From: an uncultured Shimia sp.
Lineage (GTDB): Bacteria; Pseudomonadota; Alphaproteobacteria; Rhodobacterales; Rhodobacteraceae
NCBI GenBank assembly: GCA_937897325.1
Contig: CALCOY010000070.1
Span: 1 to 64,000 of the forward strand
Length of the DNA: 64,000 bases
Direction: 5' to 3'
Positions 8,186-16,315 of the stretch are shown one piece after another (the first letter of the stretch is position 1; every line of letters starts with the position of its first letter). The notes beneath the pieces are model-generated. The model searched no databases. It saw nothing but the letters and a program-made list of their open reading frames with translations, and was not told the DNA's origin. Both the position numbers and the translations under genes were made by a program.

Positions 8186-8887
8186 TCACACCTCAAGCCA
8201 CTCTTTGCGCACGTCTTCACGCGCTTTCAGCTCTTGCGGGGTGCCTTCAAACACAACATGGCCATGGCCCATCACGTAAACCCGATGCGCGATATCCAAG
8301 GCGATCGATAGCTTCTGTTCGACAAGAAGCGTGGCGATCCCTCGGCTGGCGATTTCCTTCAAAAGCTCGGCAACGCGTTGCACCATCTGTGGGCTCAGCC
8401 CTTCGGTCGGTTCATCGATCATCACCAGATCCGGATCACCCATCAGTGTCCGACACATCGTCAGCATCTGCTGCTCGCCACCCGACAGAACCGAGGCCTC
8501 TACATCCGCACGCCGTTCAAGGTTTTCAAACATGTTGAACATGTCCTGCAGCGACCAGCGTCCATCACCATCTTTCTGACCCGGTTTCAGACCCAGGATC
8601 AGGTTCTGACGGGTGGTCAGGCCCGGGAAGATATCGCGGTTTTCGGGCACATAACCAATGCCCATATTCGCAATTTCGAACGCCTTTCGACCGGCAATAT
8701 TCTGGCCTTTGAAGCTCACCCGCCCTTGCGGTTCCACCTCGCCCATGATCGCCTTGCATGTCGTGGAGCGACCGACACCGTTTCGGCCAAGAAGGGCGAC
8801 GATTTCACCTTGGTTGATTGTGATGTTCACGCCCTGAAGGATGTGTGATTTGCCGTAAAAGGCATGAAGATCAGATACATCAAGCAT
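8186..8887 (-). CDS. livF: Branched-chain amino acid-type ABC transporter ATPase LivF
   Basis: Second ATPase of a Liv-type (HAAT family) importer, 233 residues. It shows a Walker A variant ALLGRNGVGRSTT (GRNGVGRST where GxxGxGKST is usual, with Arg in place of the Walker A Lys), the signature VLSGGEQQMLTM, the Walker B segment DLVMIDEPTEGLSP and the H-loop region LLVEQ. It is the last gene of the five-gene transporter and the last of the long minus-strand run. The Lys-to-Arg change in the P-loop is unusual for an active ATPase. LivG in the same complex has an intact P-loop. Confidence 0.92.
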   Translation of the reverse strand: MLDVSDLHAFYGKSHILQGVNITINQGEIVALLGRNGVGRSTTCKAIMGEVEPQGRVSFKGQNIAGRKAFEIANMGIGYVPENRDIFPGLTTRQNLILGLKPGQKDGDGRWSLQDMFNMFENLERRADVEASVLSGGEQQMLTMCRTLMGDPDLVMIDEPTEGLSPQMVQRVAELLKEIASRGIATLLVEQKLSIALDIAHRVYVMGHGHVVFEGTPQELKAREDVRKEWLEV

Positions 8888-8938
8888 GTTGTGCGTCCAT
8901 TGCAGAGGGTTGTGCGGCCAAAGTAATGGTGGGGGCGC

Positions 8939-9697
8939 TCAATGCTCTGCCTCCAATGCTTCGCCAAGATAGGCTTCTTGGACCTTTGGGTCGGCGCGGA
9001 CGGTTTCAGGGGTCCCTGTTGCGATGATTTCGCCGTAGACCAGAACGCTGATCCTGTCGGCAAGACCGAAGACCACGCCCATATCGTGTTCGACCATGAC
9101 CAGCGTCTTGTCTTCGGTAACCTTGCGGATCAGATCGACGATGTAATCCGTTTCCGAATGGGACATGCCCGCCGTGGGTTCATCCAGCATGATCACGTTG
9201 GCACCACCCGCGATAGTGATACCTATCTCAAGCGCCCGCTGTTCGGCATAGGACAAAACACCTGCCGGAAGATCGCGACGATTGGTGAGGTTGATCTGCT
9301 CCAGGATCGCCTCGGCACCTTCGGTCAACTCGCGCGATTTTCCGACCATGTGCCAGAAACTGTACTTATAGCCCAGCGACCAAAGAAGCGAACATCGGAC
9401 GTTCTCGAAAACACTCATTTTCGGGAAGATGTTGGTGATCTGGAACGAACGAGAAAGCCCCATTCGGTTGATCTCGTAAGGGGCTTTGCCAGCAAGATCA
9501 TTGCCGTGCAGCCGTACCGCTCCGTCGCTTTGCGGGAAACGACCGGTGATCAGGTTGAAAAGCGTTGACTTACCCGCGCCGTTCGGTCCGATAATCGCAT
9601 GCCGCTCCCCCCGTTCGATTGACAGATCCACACCGCGGATAATCTCGGTCTTGCCGAAGCTTTTTCGCAGACCGTCAAGATGGAGCGCCGCCGTCAT
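8939..9697 (-). CDS. livG: Branched-chain amino acid-type ABC transporter ATPase LivG
   Basis: First ATPase of the Liv-type importer, 252 residues. Walker A is intact (IIGPNGAGKSTLFNLI), followed by the family helical insert, a LivG-type signature (LSYAEQRALEIGIT), Walker B (NVIMLDEPTAGMS) and the H-loop MVEHDMGVVF. The C-terminal GEALEAEH is typical of LivG. Its start overlaps the livM stop by 4 bp, and 51 bp separate it from livF. In this setting the transporter probably serves the adjacent acyl-CoA pathway and not leucine, since Liv-type systems are often recruited for aromatic or aliphatic acids. Confidence 0.94.
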   Translation of the reverse strand: MTAALHLDGLRKSFGKTEIIRGVDLSIERGERHAIIGPNGAGKSTLFNLITGRFPQSDGAVRLHGNDLAGKAPYEINRMGLSRSFQITNIFPKMSVFENVRCSLLWSLGYKYSFWHMVGKSRELTEGAEAILEQINLTNRRDLPAGVLSYAEQRALEIGITIAGGANVIMLDEPTAGMSHSETDYIVDLIRKVTEDKTLVMVEHDMGVVFGLADRISVLVYGEIIATGTPETVRADPKVQEAYLGEALEAEH

Positions 9698-10974
9698 ACC
9701 TGCATCCGATCAGGCGTATTTGCGTCGCCCCAAGCCTCAAGCAAGGCCGGGGCCGTCGCCCGCGCCGTGAAAAAGCCCGCAAGTGTTAGACCCACAGCAA
9801 CGATCCACGGCAGCACATCATGCGAATTGAAGGTGATCCAGAAAAGCGTCATTTCCTCATCTCCAGCAAAAGCATGTCGATAGTGAAAGATCATCTCGAT
9901 CAACGCAGCCGCGCCGAGAATGCAGATCGCGGCCGGTACCAGCGTTCTAATATATGGTAAAATCAGGCGACTGCCCTTGCCTAACCTGATTGCCGGCACG
10001 TGCATCATGATCAGGCCAGCCAATCCGCCAGGGAAGTACATTACCGTCGCGACGAAAAGCGCGCCCGCGTAAAAGGCCCAAAGCTCTGTCTCAAGGCTCA
10101 GCACTGTCTGAAGCAATGTGAACGCAATTGCACCCAGAATGGGACCAAAGAAGAACCCAACACCGCCCAGGAACGTTACCAGCAGAATGGTGCCGGACGA
10201 GGTGGCATTCAGATTTTCTTCGGTCAGAATCTCGTAGTTGATCGCAAAAAGCCCACCTGCGATCCCGGCGAAGAAACCCGAGGCGACAAAGGAGTAAAAG
10301 CGCACCCAGCGGGCTGAATACCCAAGGAATTCAGCGCGTTCAGGGTTATCCCGCACCGCATTGGCCATGCGACCAACGGGTGTGCGCGAAAAAAGGTACA
10401 TTAGTGCAGCCGAGATCAGCAGCCAGAAAGCAATAAGGTAGTAGACTTCGATCTGTTGCAGGAATTCCACGCCAAACGTTGGCATTGCATATGTTCTGTC
10501 TCCGGATATCCCTTCTTCGCCTCCAAAAAACGCCACAATGATGACAGAGCACGCGGCGATCAACTCGCCCACACCAAGCGAAATCATCGCAAAGACAGTG
10601 CCTGCTTTGCGCGTGGAAAAGCTGCCGACGATCGTGGCAAGCCCCATGCCGAAGAGCCCTCCGAAGATCGGCAGAACAACCAGCGGAATGGAAGCAAAGA
10701 AGTCATCCATGTTCATGATATGAACGCAGGCAAAGCCACCAACACCCATGTAGACAGCATGTCCAAAGGACAGCATGCCCCCCTGCCCCAGCAACATGTT
10801 GTATGCCAAGGCAAAGATGATCGTAATCGCCATCTGGTTCATGATGGTAATCGCCGAATTGGCCGTGAAGATCTGCGGCAAAAGCACAAGCACGAGGGCC
10901 GCAACGATCCAGGGCATGAGCGAAAGGGTCATCGACCCCGCGCGCATATTGGCAGAGGCGGTCTGGTCGGTCAT
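9694..10974 (-). CDS. livM: Liv-type ABC transporter permease LivM
   Basis: Integral membrane permease, 426 residues, with many hydrophobic segments. The LivM hallmark LGQGGMLSFGHAVYMGVGGF occurs early, followed by VGRMANAVRDNPERAEFLGYS, the cytoplasmic loop that contacts the ATPases. It is longer than typical LivM (about 330-350 residues) because of a C-terminal extension with two more predicted membrane segments (near SRLILPYIRTLVPAAICILGA and VLPWIVAVGLTLAGFF). The start overlaps livH by 4 bp. The extension may be a subgroup feature of transporters attached to acyl-CoA pathways. Confidence 0.92.
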   Translation of the reverse strand: MTDQTASANMRAGSMTLSLMPWIVAALVLVLLPQIFTANSAITIMNQMAITIIFALAYNMLLGQGGMLSFGHAVYMGVGGFACVHIMNMDDFFASIPLVVLPIFGGLFGMGLATIVGSFSTRKAGTVFAMISLGVGELIAACSVIIVAFFGGEEGISGDRTYAMPTFGVEFLQQIEVYYLIAFWLLISAALMYLFSRTPVGRMANAVRDNPERAEFLGYSARWVRFYSFVASGFFAGIAGGLFAINYEILTEENLNATSSGTILLVTFLGGVGFFFGPILGAIAFTLLQTVLSLETELWAFYAGALFVATVMYFPGGLAGLIMMHVPAIRLGKGSRLILPYIRTLVPAAICILGAAALIEMIFHYRHAFAGDEEMTLFWITFNSHDVLPWIVAVGLTLAGFFTARATAPALLEAWGDANTPDRMQV

Positions 10975-11927
10975 ACGTCACGCTTTCCGAAAAGGCCGTA
11001 GGGGCGGAAGATCAAGATAAGGATCATCAGGATGTAGGGTAGGATGTCCGCCACCTGCGGCGAGGTGATCGTCCAAAGATCGCGCCAGGCGCTGTCCCAG
11101 ATCGGATCCGGTCTAGAAAAGCCGATGAAAGTTAGAAAGTCTTCCATCCGCAAATTGTAGGCTTTGGAGAAAGTTGTCAGCCAACCAATCAGAAGAGAGG
11201 CGACAAGCGCGCCCCAAAGGCTACCGAGACCGCCGATCACAATGGTGACGAACACGATGGATCCCAGAACGAAGGCCATACCAGGGAAGGTGCCTAACAC
11301 AGGCCCCGCAATCACCCCTGCGACCCCGGCAAGCGCTGTGCCCACGCCAAAGACACCCATGAAGATCAGCGGAACATTGTGGCCAAGTGCCTCGACTGTT
11401 CGAGGATAGCTAAGGGCGGCCTGAATGATCATCCCGATCCGGGTCCGGGTCAGCACGTAAAGCAATCCGATGAAGATCGCGATCGAGATGAAGATCATGA
11501 AGATCTTGTAGGCCGGGATCGAATTGCCAGCGATTGAGAAGGCGGTGAACTGCAAAACCTCGGGGATATCATAGGCCATCTGGTTCTTGCCCCAGATAAA
11601 TTGCACGACCTCTTCGATCAAAAGGGCAAGCCCAAACGTAAAAATGAGCTCGGGCACATGCCCGTACTGGTGCACTCTTCTAAGCCCGTATCTTTCAACA
11701 CCTGCCCCCAGAAGTCCCACCATGATTGGCGCGATGAGAAGTCCCATCCAAAAGCCAAAGGCCAAGCTGATCTGGTAGGCGAAATATGCGCCAAGCATGT
11801 AAAAGCTTGCATGCGCAAAGTTCAGAACGCCCATCATCGAGAAGATGAGGGTAAGGCCCGCTGATAACATGAACAGCAGTAGCCCGGTGACAAGCCCGTC
11901 GATCAGGTTCACGAGGACAAGATCCAT
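10971..11927 (-). CDS. livH: Liv-type ABC transporter permease LivH
   Basis: Integral membrane permease of 318 residues with about eight hydrophobic segments. It starts LVNLIDGLVTGLLLFMLSAGLTLIF and carries the LivH hallmark MGVLNFAHASFYMLGAYF. The conserved AALSYPRTVEALGHNVP loop and GALVASLLIGWLTTF follow. A strong Shine-Dalgarno (GAGGAGGG) precedes the ATG at 11927. It follows the solute-binding protein gene after a 94-bp gap holding a large stem-loop, so its expression is probably set below that of the binding protein. Confidence 0.93.
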   Translation of the reverse strand: MDLVLVNLIDGLVTGLLLFMLSAGLTLIFSMMGVLNFAHASFYMLGAYFAYQISLAFGFWMGLLIAPIMVGLLGAGVERYGLRRVHQYGHVPELIFTFGLALLIEEVVQFIWGKNQMAYDIPEVLQFTAFSIAGNSIPAYKIFMIFISIAIFIGLLYVLTRTRIGMIIQAALSYPRTVEALGHNVPLIFMGVFGVGTALAGVAGVIAGPVLGTFPGMAFVLGSIVFVTIVIGGLGSLWGALVASLLIGWLTTFSKAYNLRMEDFLTFIGFSRPDPIWDSAWRDLWTITSPQVADILPYILMILILIFRPYGLFGKRDV

Positions 11928-11976
11928 TCGTCCCTCCTCTCAGGATGGCTCAGGATGGCAAGGTATTCAGGTGTCC

Positions 11977-12010
11977 GTCCCGGCGCCCGCGTCTGCTACA
12001 GCGCCGGGAC
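11977..12010 (-). promoter_or_regulatory. Intercistronic stem-loop between binding-protein gene and livH
   Basis: Two perfect 10-base arms, GTCCCGGCGC and GCGCCGGGAC, are separated by 14 bases. They sit just after the binding-protein stop codon and before livH. No U-run follows on the minus strand, so it is not a classic terminator. Such hairpins after ABC binding-protein genes commonly protect the upstream mRNA from 3' decay and let the binding protein be made in excess. That role is inferred here. Confidence 0.7.
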
Positions 12011-12021
12011 AGCAGCGCAGA

Positions 12022-13266
12022 TCAGGGACGGCGCATATTGCAGGTCGTTTCGCTTTCAGCCGCTGCCATCTCTACCGTCTTGACTACTTTGATCCCGAAG
12101 CCGGAATTGTCGTAGTCGAACGCGATATCCTCGTCCGTGTGCTCGTGGATATGGACGTTCTGAATGGCTTGATGGTCCTTTTCGCGCATCAGGACGGTGC
12201 CGCCCCACATGCTCTCGTATTCCATGCCTTCCAGCGCATAAGCGACCGCCACGACATCATCGGCCGTGCCCGCTTCATTGATGGCTTGGGCCAGCATCCC
12301 GATAACATTGGTGATGCGGCTTTGATCCACGTTGCCGTCTGGGTATTTCTCTTTGAAAGCAGTGTAGTAATCCGCTGCAGAATCTGATGCTGGCGGGTTC
12401 ACCTGACCTTCGCCAACCAAGCGAATTGTACCTTTGCCGGTCTCACCAAAGGCGGCGGTGATCCCGCTGCCTGCGGCGTAGTAGGTGTAAATCGGGCCTG
12501 TATAGCCGTTCTCGACAATCGACTTACCGAGGCCAAGCATGTCTGCGCCCCAATTTCCGGTGATGATCGCATCCGCGTCGGAAGCGACGATCTTGCGGCT
12601 GTAAGGTGTGAAGTCCTTCACCTTGCCGATCGGGTGCAATTCATTTCCCACGATCTCAATATCAGGGCGCTTTTCGCCCAGGAACCGAACAGCTGCCGAT
12701 GCGACTGCCTTGCCGAACGAGTAATCCTGTCCAATGACATAGACCTTCTTAATCTCTTCATTGGCCGCGATGCTGTCCGTAATCGCATCCATCTTTATGT
12801 CGGCATTGGCGTCGAAACGGAAATGCCAGAAGTTACATTTGTCATTGGTCAGGGCAGGGTCGACAGCCGCATAGTTCAAGAACAATACCCGATCATCAGG
12901 GTTGCGGCGATTGTGCTTGTCAATCGCTTCCGTCAGGGCATTGGCCACACCGGAAGAGTTGCCTTGCGCTATGAAGCGAATGCCTTGGTCGATAGCGACC
13001 TGCAGTTGGATCAGCGACTCTTTCGGGCTGATCTTGTTGTCGAAGCCCACGACTTCGAACATCTGTCCGTCGAGCACGCCACCATTTGCATTCACCATCG
13101 TTTCGGCCGCAAACTCGAACTGGTGCAGGCCATTGGTGCCTGTGCTGGCAAAGGGTCCGCTGAGCGGGTCGATAAAGGCGATCTTGATGTTTTCGGCCAG
13201 CCCTGCCGCGGCGCTAATGGCGAGCGCCAGCGCAGCGCTGACGCCGAGCTTGAATGATTTGCGCAT
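12022..13266 (-). CDS. Periplasmic substrate-binding protein of the Liv-type ABC transporter
   Basis: Type I periplasmic binding protein (peripla_BP_6/LivK-like), 414 residues. The start at 13266 ([26 protein letters not shown]) gives a clear Sec signal peptide and has GGAGG eight bases upstream; a longer frame to 13305 lacks both. The mature protein begins IKIAFIDPLSGPFASTGTNG, typical of the group, and includes the hinge-region text VYVIGQDYSFGKAVASAAVRF. It is clearly longer than classical LivK (about 345 residues) and resembles binding proteins for larger acids. The ligand is not predictable by eye. Its position directly after the catabolic genes links uptake with degradation. Confidence 0.92.
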   Translation of the reverse strand: MRKSFKLGVSAALALAISAAAGLAENIKIAFIDPLSGPFASTGTNGLHQFEFAAETMVNANGGVLDGQMFEVVGFDNKISPKESLIQLQVAIDQGIRFIAQGNSSGVANALTEAIDKHNRRNPDDRVLFLNYAAVDPALTNDKCNFWHFRFDANADIKMDAITDSIAANEEIKKVYVIGQDYSFGKAVASAAVRFLGEKRPDIEIVGNELHPIGKVKDFTPYSRKIVASDADAIITGNWGADMLGLGKSIVENGYTGPIYTYYAAGSGITAAFGETGKGTIRLVGEGQVNPPASDSAADYYTAFKEKYPDGNVDQSRITNVIGMLAQAINEAGTADDVVAVAYALEGMEYESMWGGTVLMREKDHQAIQNVHIHEHTDEDIAFDYDNSGFGIKVVKTVEMAAAESETTCNMRRP

Positions 13267-13505
13267 ATGTTCCTCCCTAGAACGCGCTTCGACCGTCCAC
13301 GTCATTTCTTCTGATCGGTCAAAGATATAATGAGGTTTGCATAAACGGGGGATAAGTCAAGCGCTACCGAGGGCTAGCGAACGTAGGGTCAACTCACGTT
13401 AAAAGGACGAGGTGATCGCACGCCACCGTTCTTATGTCCGTCGCAAGTACGGCGAGGGAGGCGCGCACCCGCGCTCCCGGCGCAGCACATCAAAGTCGTC
13501 AAGCC

Positions 13506-14534
13506 TTAGCGATCAAACGCAGCCAGACCCATCTGGGCAAATACAGGAACGTATGCCCCTACCTTGATCGCACGCTCGGGATTGGATGCATTGCCATCAA
13601 GCGCGCGTTTCAGAACACCCTGAATGATTGCCGCCATCCGAAAAAAACAGAACCCGACATAGAAGCCGAAGTTGTCGATATGGTCGATGCCCCGGCGCCC
13701 GCAATAGGCCGCTATGAATTCACTATCGCTGGGCAGTCCAAGATCGGTCCTGTTGACCCCCCCCAACCCGCGTCCTTCCGAGCCGGCGGGCAGTTGCCAC
13801 TGCATGATCACGCTGGCCAGATCTGCATAAGGATGGCCAAGCGTGGACAACTCCCAATCCAGCACCGCCCGGCATTTCGGCGCTTGCGCGTCAAAGATCA
13901 TATTGTCGATGCGATAGTCACCATGCACAAGCGTACGCTGCCCATCATCGTCTGGCATTTCTTCAGCCAGGCGATCCATCAGACGGTTCATGTCGCCGAT
14001 CTCTTCTGTTTCAGAGGCCTCATATTGCTTTGACCATCGACCGACTTGGCGTTCGATGTAGTGCCCTTCCGGTCCATAATCCGACAGGCCCACCGCAGTT
14101 AGATCGACATCATGCAAAGCTGCCAACACGCGGTTCATATCGGTGATTACGGCTTGCCTTGTCGCGTTGTCCTCGTCCTTCATCGTAGGTTCGTGGAAGT
14201 TCCGACCCGGCACATGATCCATGATATAGAACATAGAGCCAATCACGTCGTCATCTTCACAAAGAACATACATCCGCGCGACCGGTACGTCCGTGTCCTG
14301 CAAGGCCCGTTGCACGCGGAACTCTCGATCTACCGCATGCGCTGATTTCAGCAATTGTCCCGGAGGTTTGCGTCGCAGGACATAGTTGCCAGCGACCGTT
14401 TTCAGCAGAAAGGTAGGATTGGATTGTCCACCCTGAAACTTGCGGGCCTCAACCGGGCGGTCGAAGCCGTCCAACTTGTCCCTGAGGTAGTCGGAAACTG
14501 CGGCAGTGTCGAGCGTCTGTGTGTCTTGGGTCAT
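13506..14534 (-). CDS. APH-fold phosphotransferase, ACAD10/LvaA-like
   Basis: Aminoglycoside phosphotransferase-fold kinase, 342 residues, of the group found beside acyl-CoA dehydrogenases. It has a nucleotide-loop region (FQGGQSNPTFLLKT), a Lys-type strand (YVLRRKPPG), the catalytic loop LVHGDYRIDNMIFD and the metal-binding Asp in AVLDWELSTLGHPYADLA. In the levulinate pathway (LvaA) and in the kinase domain of mammalian ACAD10/11, relatives phosphorylate 4-hydroxyacyl-CoA so that an acyl-CoA dehydrogenase partner can eliminate phosphate. Antibiotic resistance is unlikely here. The gene shares one base with the upstream histidine phosphatase (TAATG) and lies in an operon with two acyl-CoA dehydrogenases. 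Confidence 0.88.
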   Translation of the reverse strand: MTQDTQTLDTAAVSDYLRDKLDGFDRPVEARKFQGGQSNPTFLLKTVAGNYVLRRKPPGQLLKSAHAVDREFRVQRALQDTDVPVARMYVLCEDDDVIGSMFYIMDHVPGRNFHEPTMKDEDNATRQAVITDMNRVLAALHDVDLTAVGLSDYGPEGHYIERQVGRWSKQYEASETEEIGDMNRLMDRLAEEMPDDDGQRTLVHGDYRIDNMIFDAQAPKCRAVLDWELSTLGHPYADLASVIMQWQLPAGSEGRGLGGVNRTDLGLPSDSEFIAAYCGRRGIDHIDNFGFYVGFCFFRMAAIIQGVLKRALDGNASNPERAIKVGAYVPVFAQMGLAAFDR

Positions 14535-15178
14535 TAGGAGTAACTTAGCATATCCGGATTGCTGTCGAAATGCGGGGTCGCGTTGAAACCGTGCAGCATG
14601 ACTCGTCCCTTGGAAAAGACAAAGCGCGTGATGCTGCTGTTTTTGATCTGAAGGTTCAACTCCATCATCATCGGATCCGGCGCGTGAAGGCTGCGGGCGA
14701 CCAACTGACCGATCACACCGCCTGAGGATATCACCAACACACGGCGCGCATCTGTCTCGGTGGCAAACCGCATGGCGTCACTTGTGCGACAGGCGAAGTC
14801 TGCCCAGCTTTCCTTGGTGCCGTGGATGTCCCCACGCTGCCACTCCAGAATAGTCTCGCGCAGGGTGCGGAAATGCGTCTTGCGATCCCCCATGACCACA
14901 TCCGGCGCCTTGCCCCCGAAACGGGTGTGCAGGAGATCGTGAAAGTCATATTCGTCGAAGCCCGCGTGGATCTCAGGATTTTCGATGAACCCCATACCTG
15001 CAAGTGTTTGCTTTTGCCGGGTCAGGCTGCCGGTGATCAGGCGATCTGGTGTCCATTGCATCGCGCGAAGGACGTCGCCCACCGCTTCGGATTGCCGATG
15101 ACCAAGATCGGACAACTGATCGTAATTGCTTGCCCCGAAGGAGGCCTGACTGTGACGGATAAGGACCAGTTCAGCCAT
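14534..15178 (-). CDS. Histidine phosphatase superfamily protein
   Basis: Phosphoglycerate mutase-like phosphatase, 214 residues. The catalytic RHG-type motif appears as LVLIRHSQASFG (His9 by eye, with Gln after Ser) and the second conserved His lies in VLVISSGGVIGQLVA, where the usual H is replaced by S-G-G, so the second catalytic His may be missing. Its start is 51 bp before the nitronate monooxygenase stop, across a REP-like hairpin, and its stop overlaps the kinase start. A kinase-phosphatase pair in a catabolic operon is notable. Its substrate is unknown. Confidence 0.85.
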   Translation of the reverse strand: MAELVLIRHSQASFGASNYDQLSDLGHRQSEAVGDVLRAMQWTPDRLITGSLTRQKQTLAGMGFIENPEIHAGFDEYDFHDLLHTRFGGKAPDVVMGDRKTHFRTLRETILEWQRGDIHGTKESWADFACRTSDAMRFATETDARRVLVISSGGVIGQLVARSLHAPDPMMMELNLQIKNSSITRFVFSKGRVMLHGFNATPHFDSNPDMLSYS

Positions 15179-15203
15179 GTGTCGATATTTCTTTGAAAGG
15201 GGT

Positions 15204-15226
15204 GGTGGGCGACACGCCCACCTTAC
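15204..15226. repeat. REP-like inverted repeat, copy 1
   Basis: The palindromic unit GGTGGGCG-ACA-CGCCCACC followed by TTAC lies just downstream of the nitronate monooxygenase stop codon. A second copy in the opposite orientation is at 16285-16307, upstream of the same gene. The two differ at the paired arm positions (T:A here, C:G there), so the stem is preserved. Similar GC-rich hairpins are dispersed in Rhodobacteraceae intergenic regions, from memory. Confidence 0.7.
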
Positions 15227-15229
15227 GGG

Positions 15230-16225
15230 TCATGCGAAGTCACGTGCGAGCGTCCGGCCGGCAGATTCGTATTCAGCCTCCATCCGCTCAACAATCTTTG
15301 CCGCCGGCCCAATCGATCTAACCGCACCGATGCCCTGCCCTGACCCCCAGATCGTTTTCCATGCTTTGGGTTTCGAGGAACCTGAGGAGAAATTCATGGA
15401 TGACGCATCAGCGGTGGGCAAGTTGTCTGGATCCATACCTGCCGCGCGAACAGAGCCTTTAAGGTAATTGCCCCAAACGCCTGTGAAGAGAGAAGAATAG
15501 ACGATGTCTTCCGCACCGCTGTCGACGATCATTTGCTTGTATTCTGTTTGTGCATTCGCCTCATCCGTGGCGATGAAGGGTGTGCCTGTGTAACCGAGGT
15601 CTGCCCCGACAGCACGGGCCGCGAGAAGTGCCTCGCCGGTGGCGATGGCACCTGAAAGCAGAACGGGGCCATCAAACCATTCGCGAATTTCACGAACAAG
15701 GGCGAAGGGGGACTGTTCACCAGCATGTCCTCCCGCACCGGCAGCAACAGCAATCAGACCGTCGGCGCCCTTGTCGATCGCCTTTCGGGCAAACGTATTG
15801 TTGATAATGTCGTGCAAGACAATCCCACCGCAGGAATGGGCGGCCTCGTTTACCTCGACCCGCGCACCAAGCGAGGTGATCCAGATCGGCACCTCGTGCT
15901 TGACACAGATCTCAAGATCGCGGTCGAGGCGTGCGTTGGATCGGTGAACGATCTGATTGACGGCAAACGGCGCCGCCGGACGGTCCGGGTTTTCCTGATT
16001 GTGGCGATCAAGCGCTTCCTTGATCTGGGTGAGCCACGTGTCGAGCAAGGGATGCTCACCCTCGCTCTCACGCGCATTGAGAGCGGGAAATGATCCTACG
16101 ATACCTGCCTTGCACTGGGCGATTACAAGCTCGGGCACCGAAATGATGAAAAGTGGTGCTGCCACAAGCGGCAAGCGCAAACCCTGCAAGGCGGGCGGGA
16201 GATGGTCATCCATATGGGGCATCAA
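15230..16225 (-). CDS. Nitronate monooxygenase / 2-nitropropane dioxygenase family flavoprotein
   Basis: FMN-dependent TIM-barrel enzyme, 331 residues. Family marks are the start LRLPLVAAPLFIISVPELVIAQ, the FMN phosphate region VAAGAGGHAGEQSPFALVREI with the conserved His, GAIATGEALLAARAVGADLGYTGTPFIAT, and the C-terminal GSGQGIGAVRSI. Members oxidise alkyl nitronates or act as enoyl reductases. In acyl-CoA operons the true reaction is often uncertain. The ATG at 16225 has AAAGG upstream; one four codons later is possible. The gene is bracketed by two REP-like hairpins in inverted orientation, which suggests it may have been inserted or shuffled as a unit. Confidence 0.88.
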   Translation of the reverse strand: MMPHMDDHLPPALQGLRLPLVAAPLFIISVPELVIAQCKAGIVGSFPALNARESEGEHPLLDTWLTQIKEALDRHNQENPDRPAAPFAVNQIVHRSNARLDRDLEICVKHEVPIWITSLGARVEVNEAAHSCGGIVLHDIINNTFARKAIDKGADGLIAVAAGAGGHAGEQSPFALVREIREWFDGPVLLSGAIATGEALLAARAVGADLGYTGTPFIATDEANAQTEYKQMIVDSGAEDIVYSSLFTGVWGNYLKGSVRAAGMDPDNLPTADASSMNFSSGSSKPKAWKTIWGSGQGIGAVRSIGPAAKIVERMEAEYESAGRTLARDFA

Positions 16226-16284
16226 TTGCCTTTCCCAGAAGCGGTTGTGAATCTAGAGGTCCACCTTTCAGCAGACGTTCGGCA

Positions 16285-16307
16285 GTAAGGCGGGCGTGTC
16301 GCCCGCC
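16285..16307. repeat. REP-like inverted repeat, copy 2
   Basis: GTAAGGCGGGCG-TGT-CGCCCGCC is the reverse-orientation counterpart of the element at 15204-15226, agreeing at 21 of 23 positions; the two differences compensate each other across the stem. It sits between the thiolase stop and the nitronate monooxygenase start, so the transcript would carry a stable hairpin between these genes. Confidence 0.7.
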
Positions 16308-16315
16308 GATGGTTG

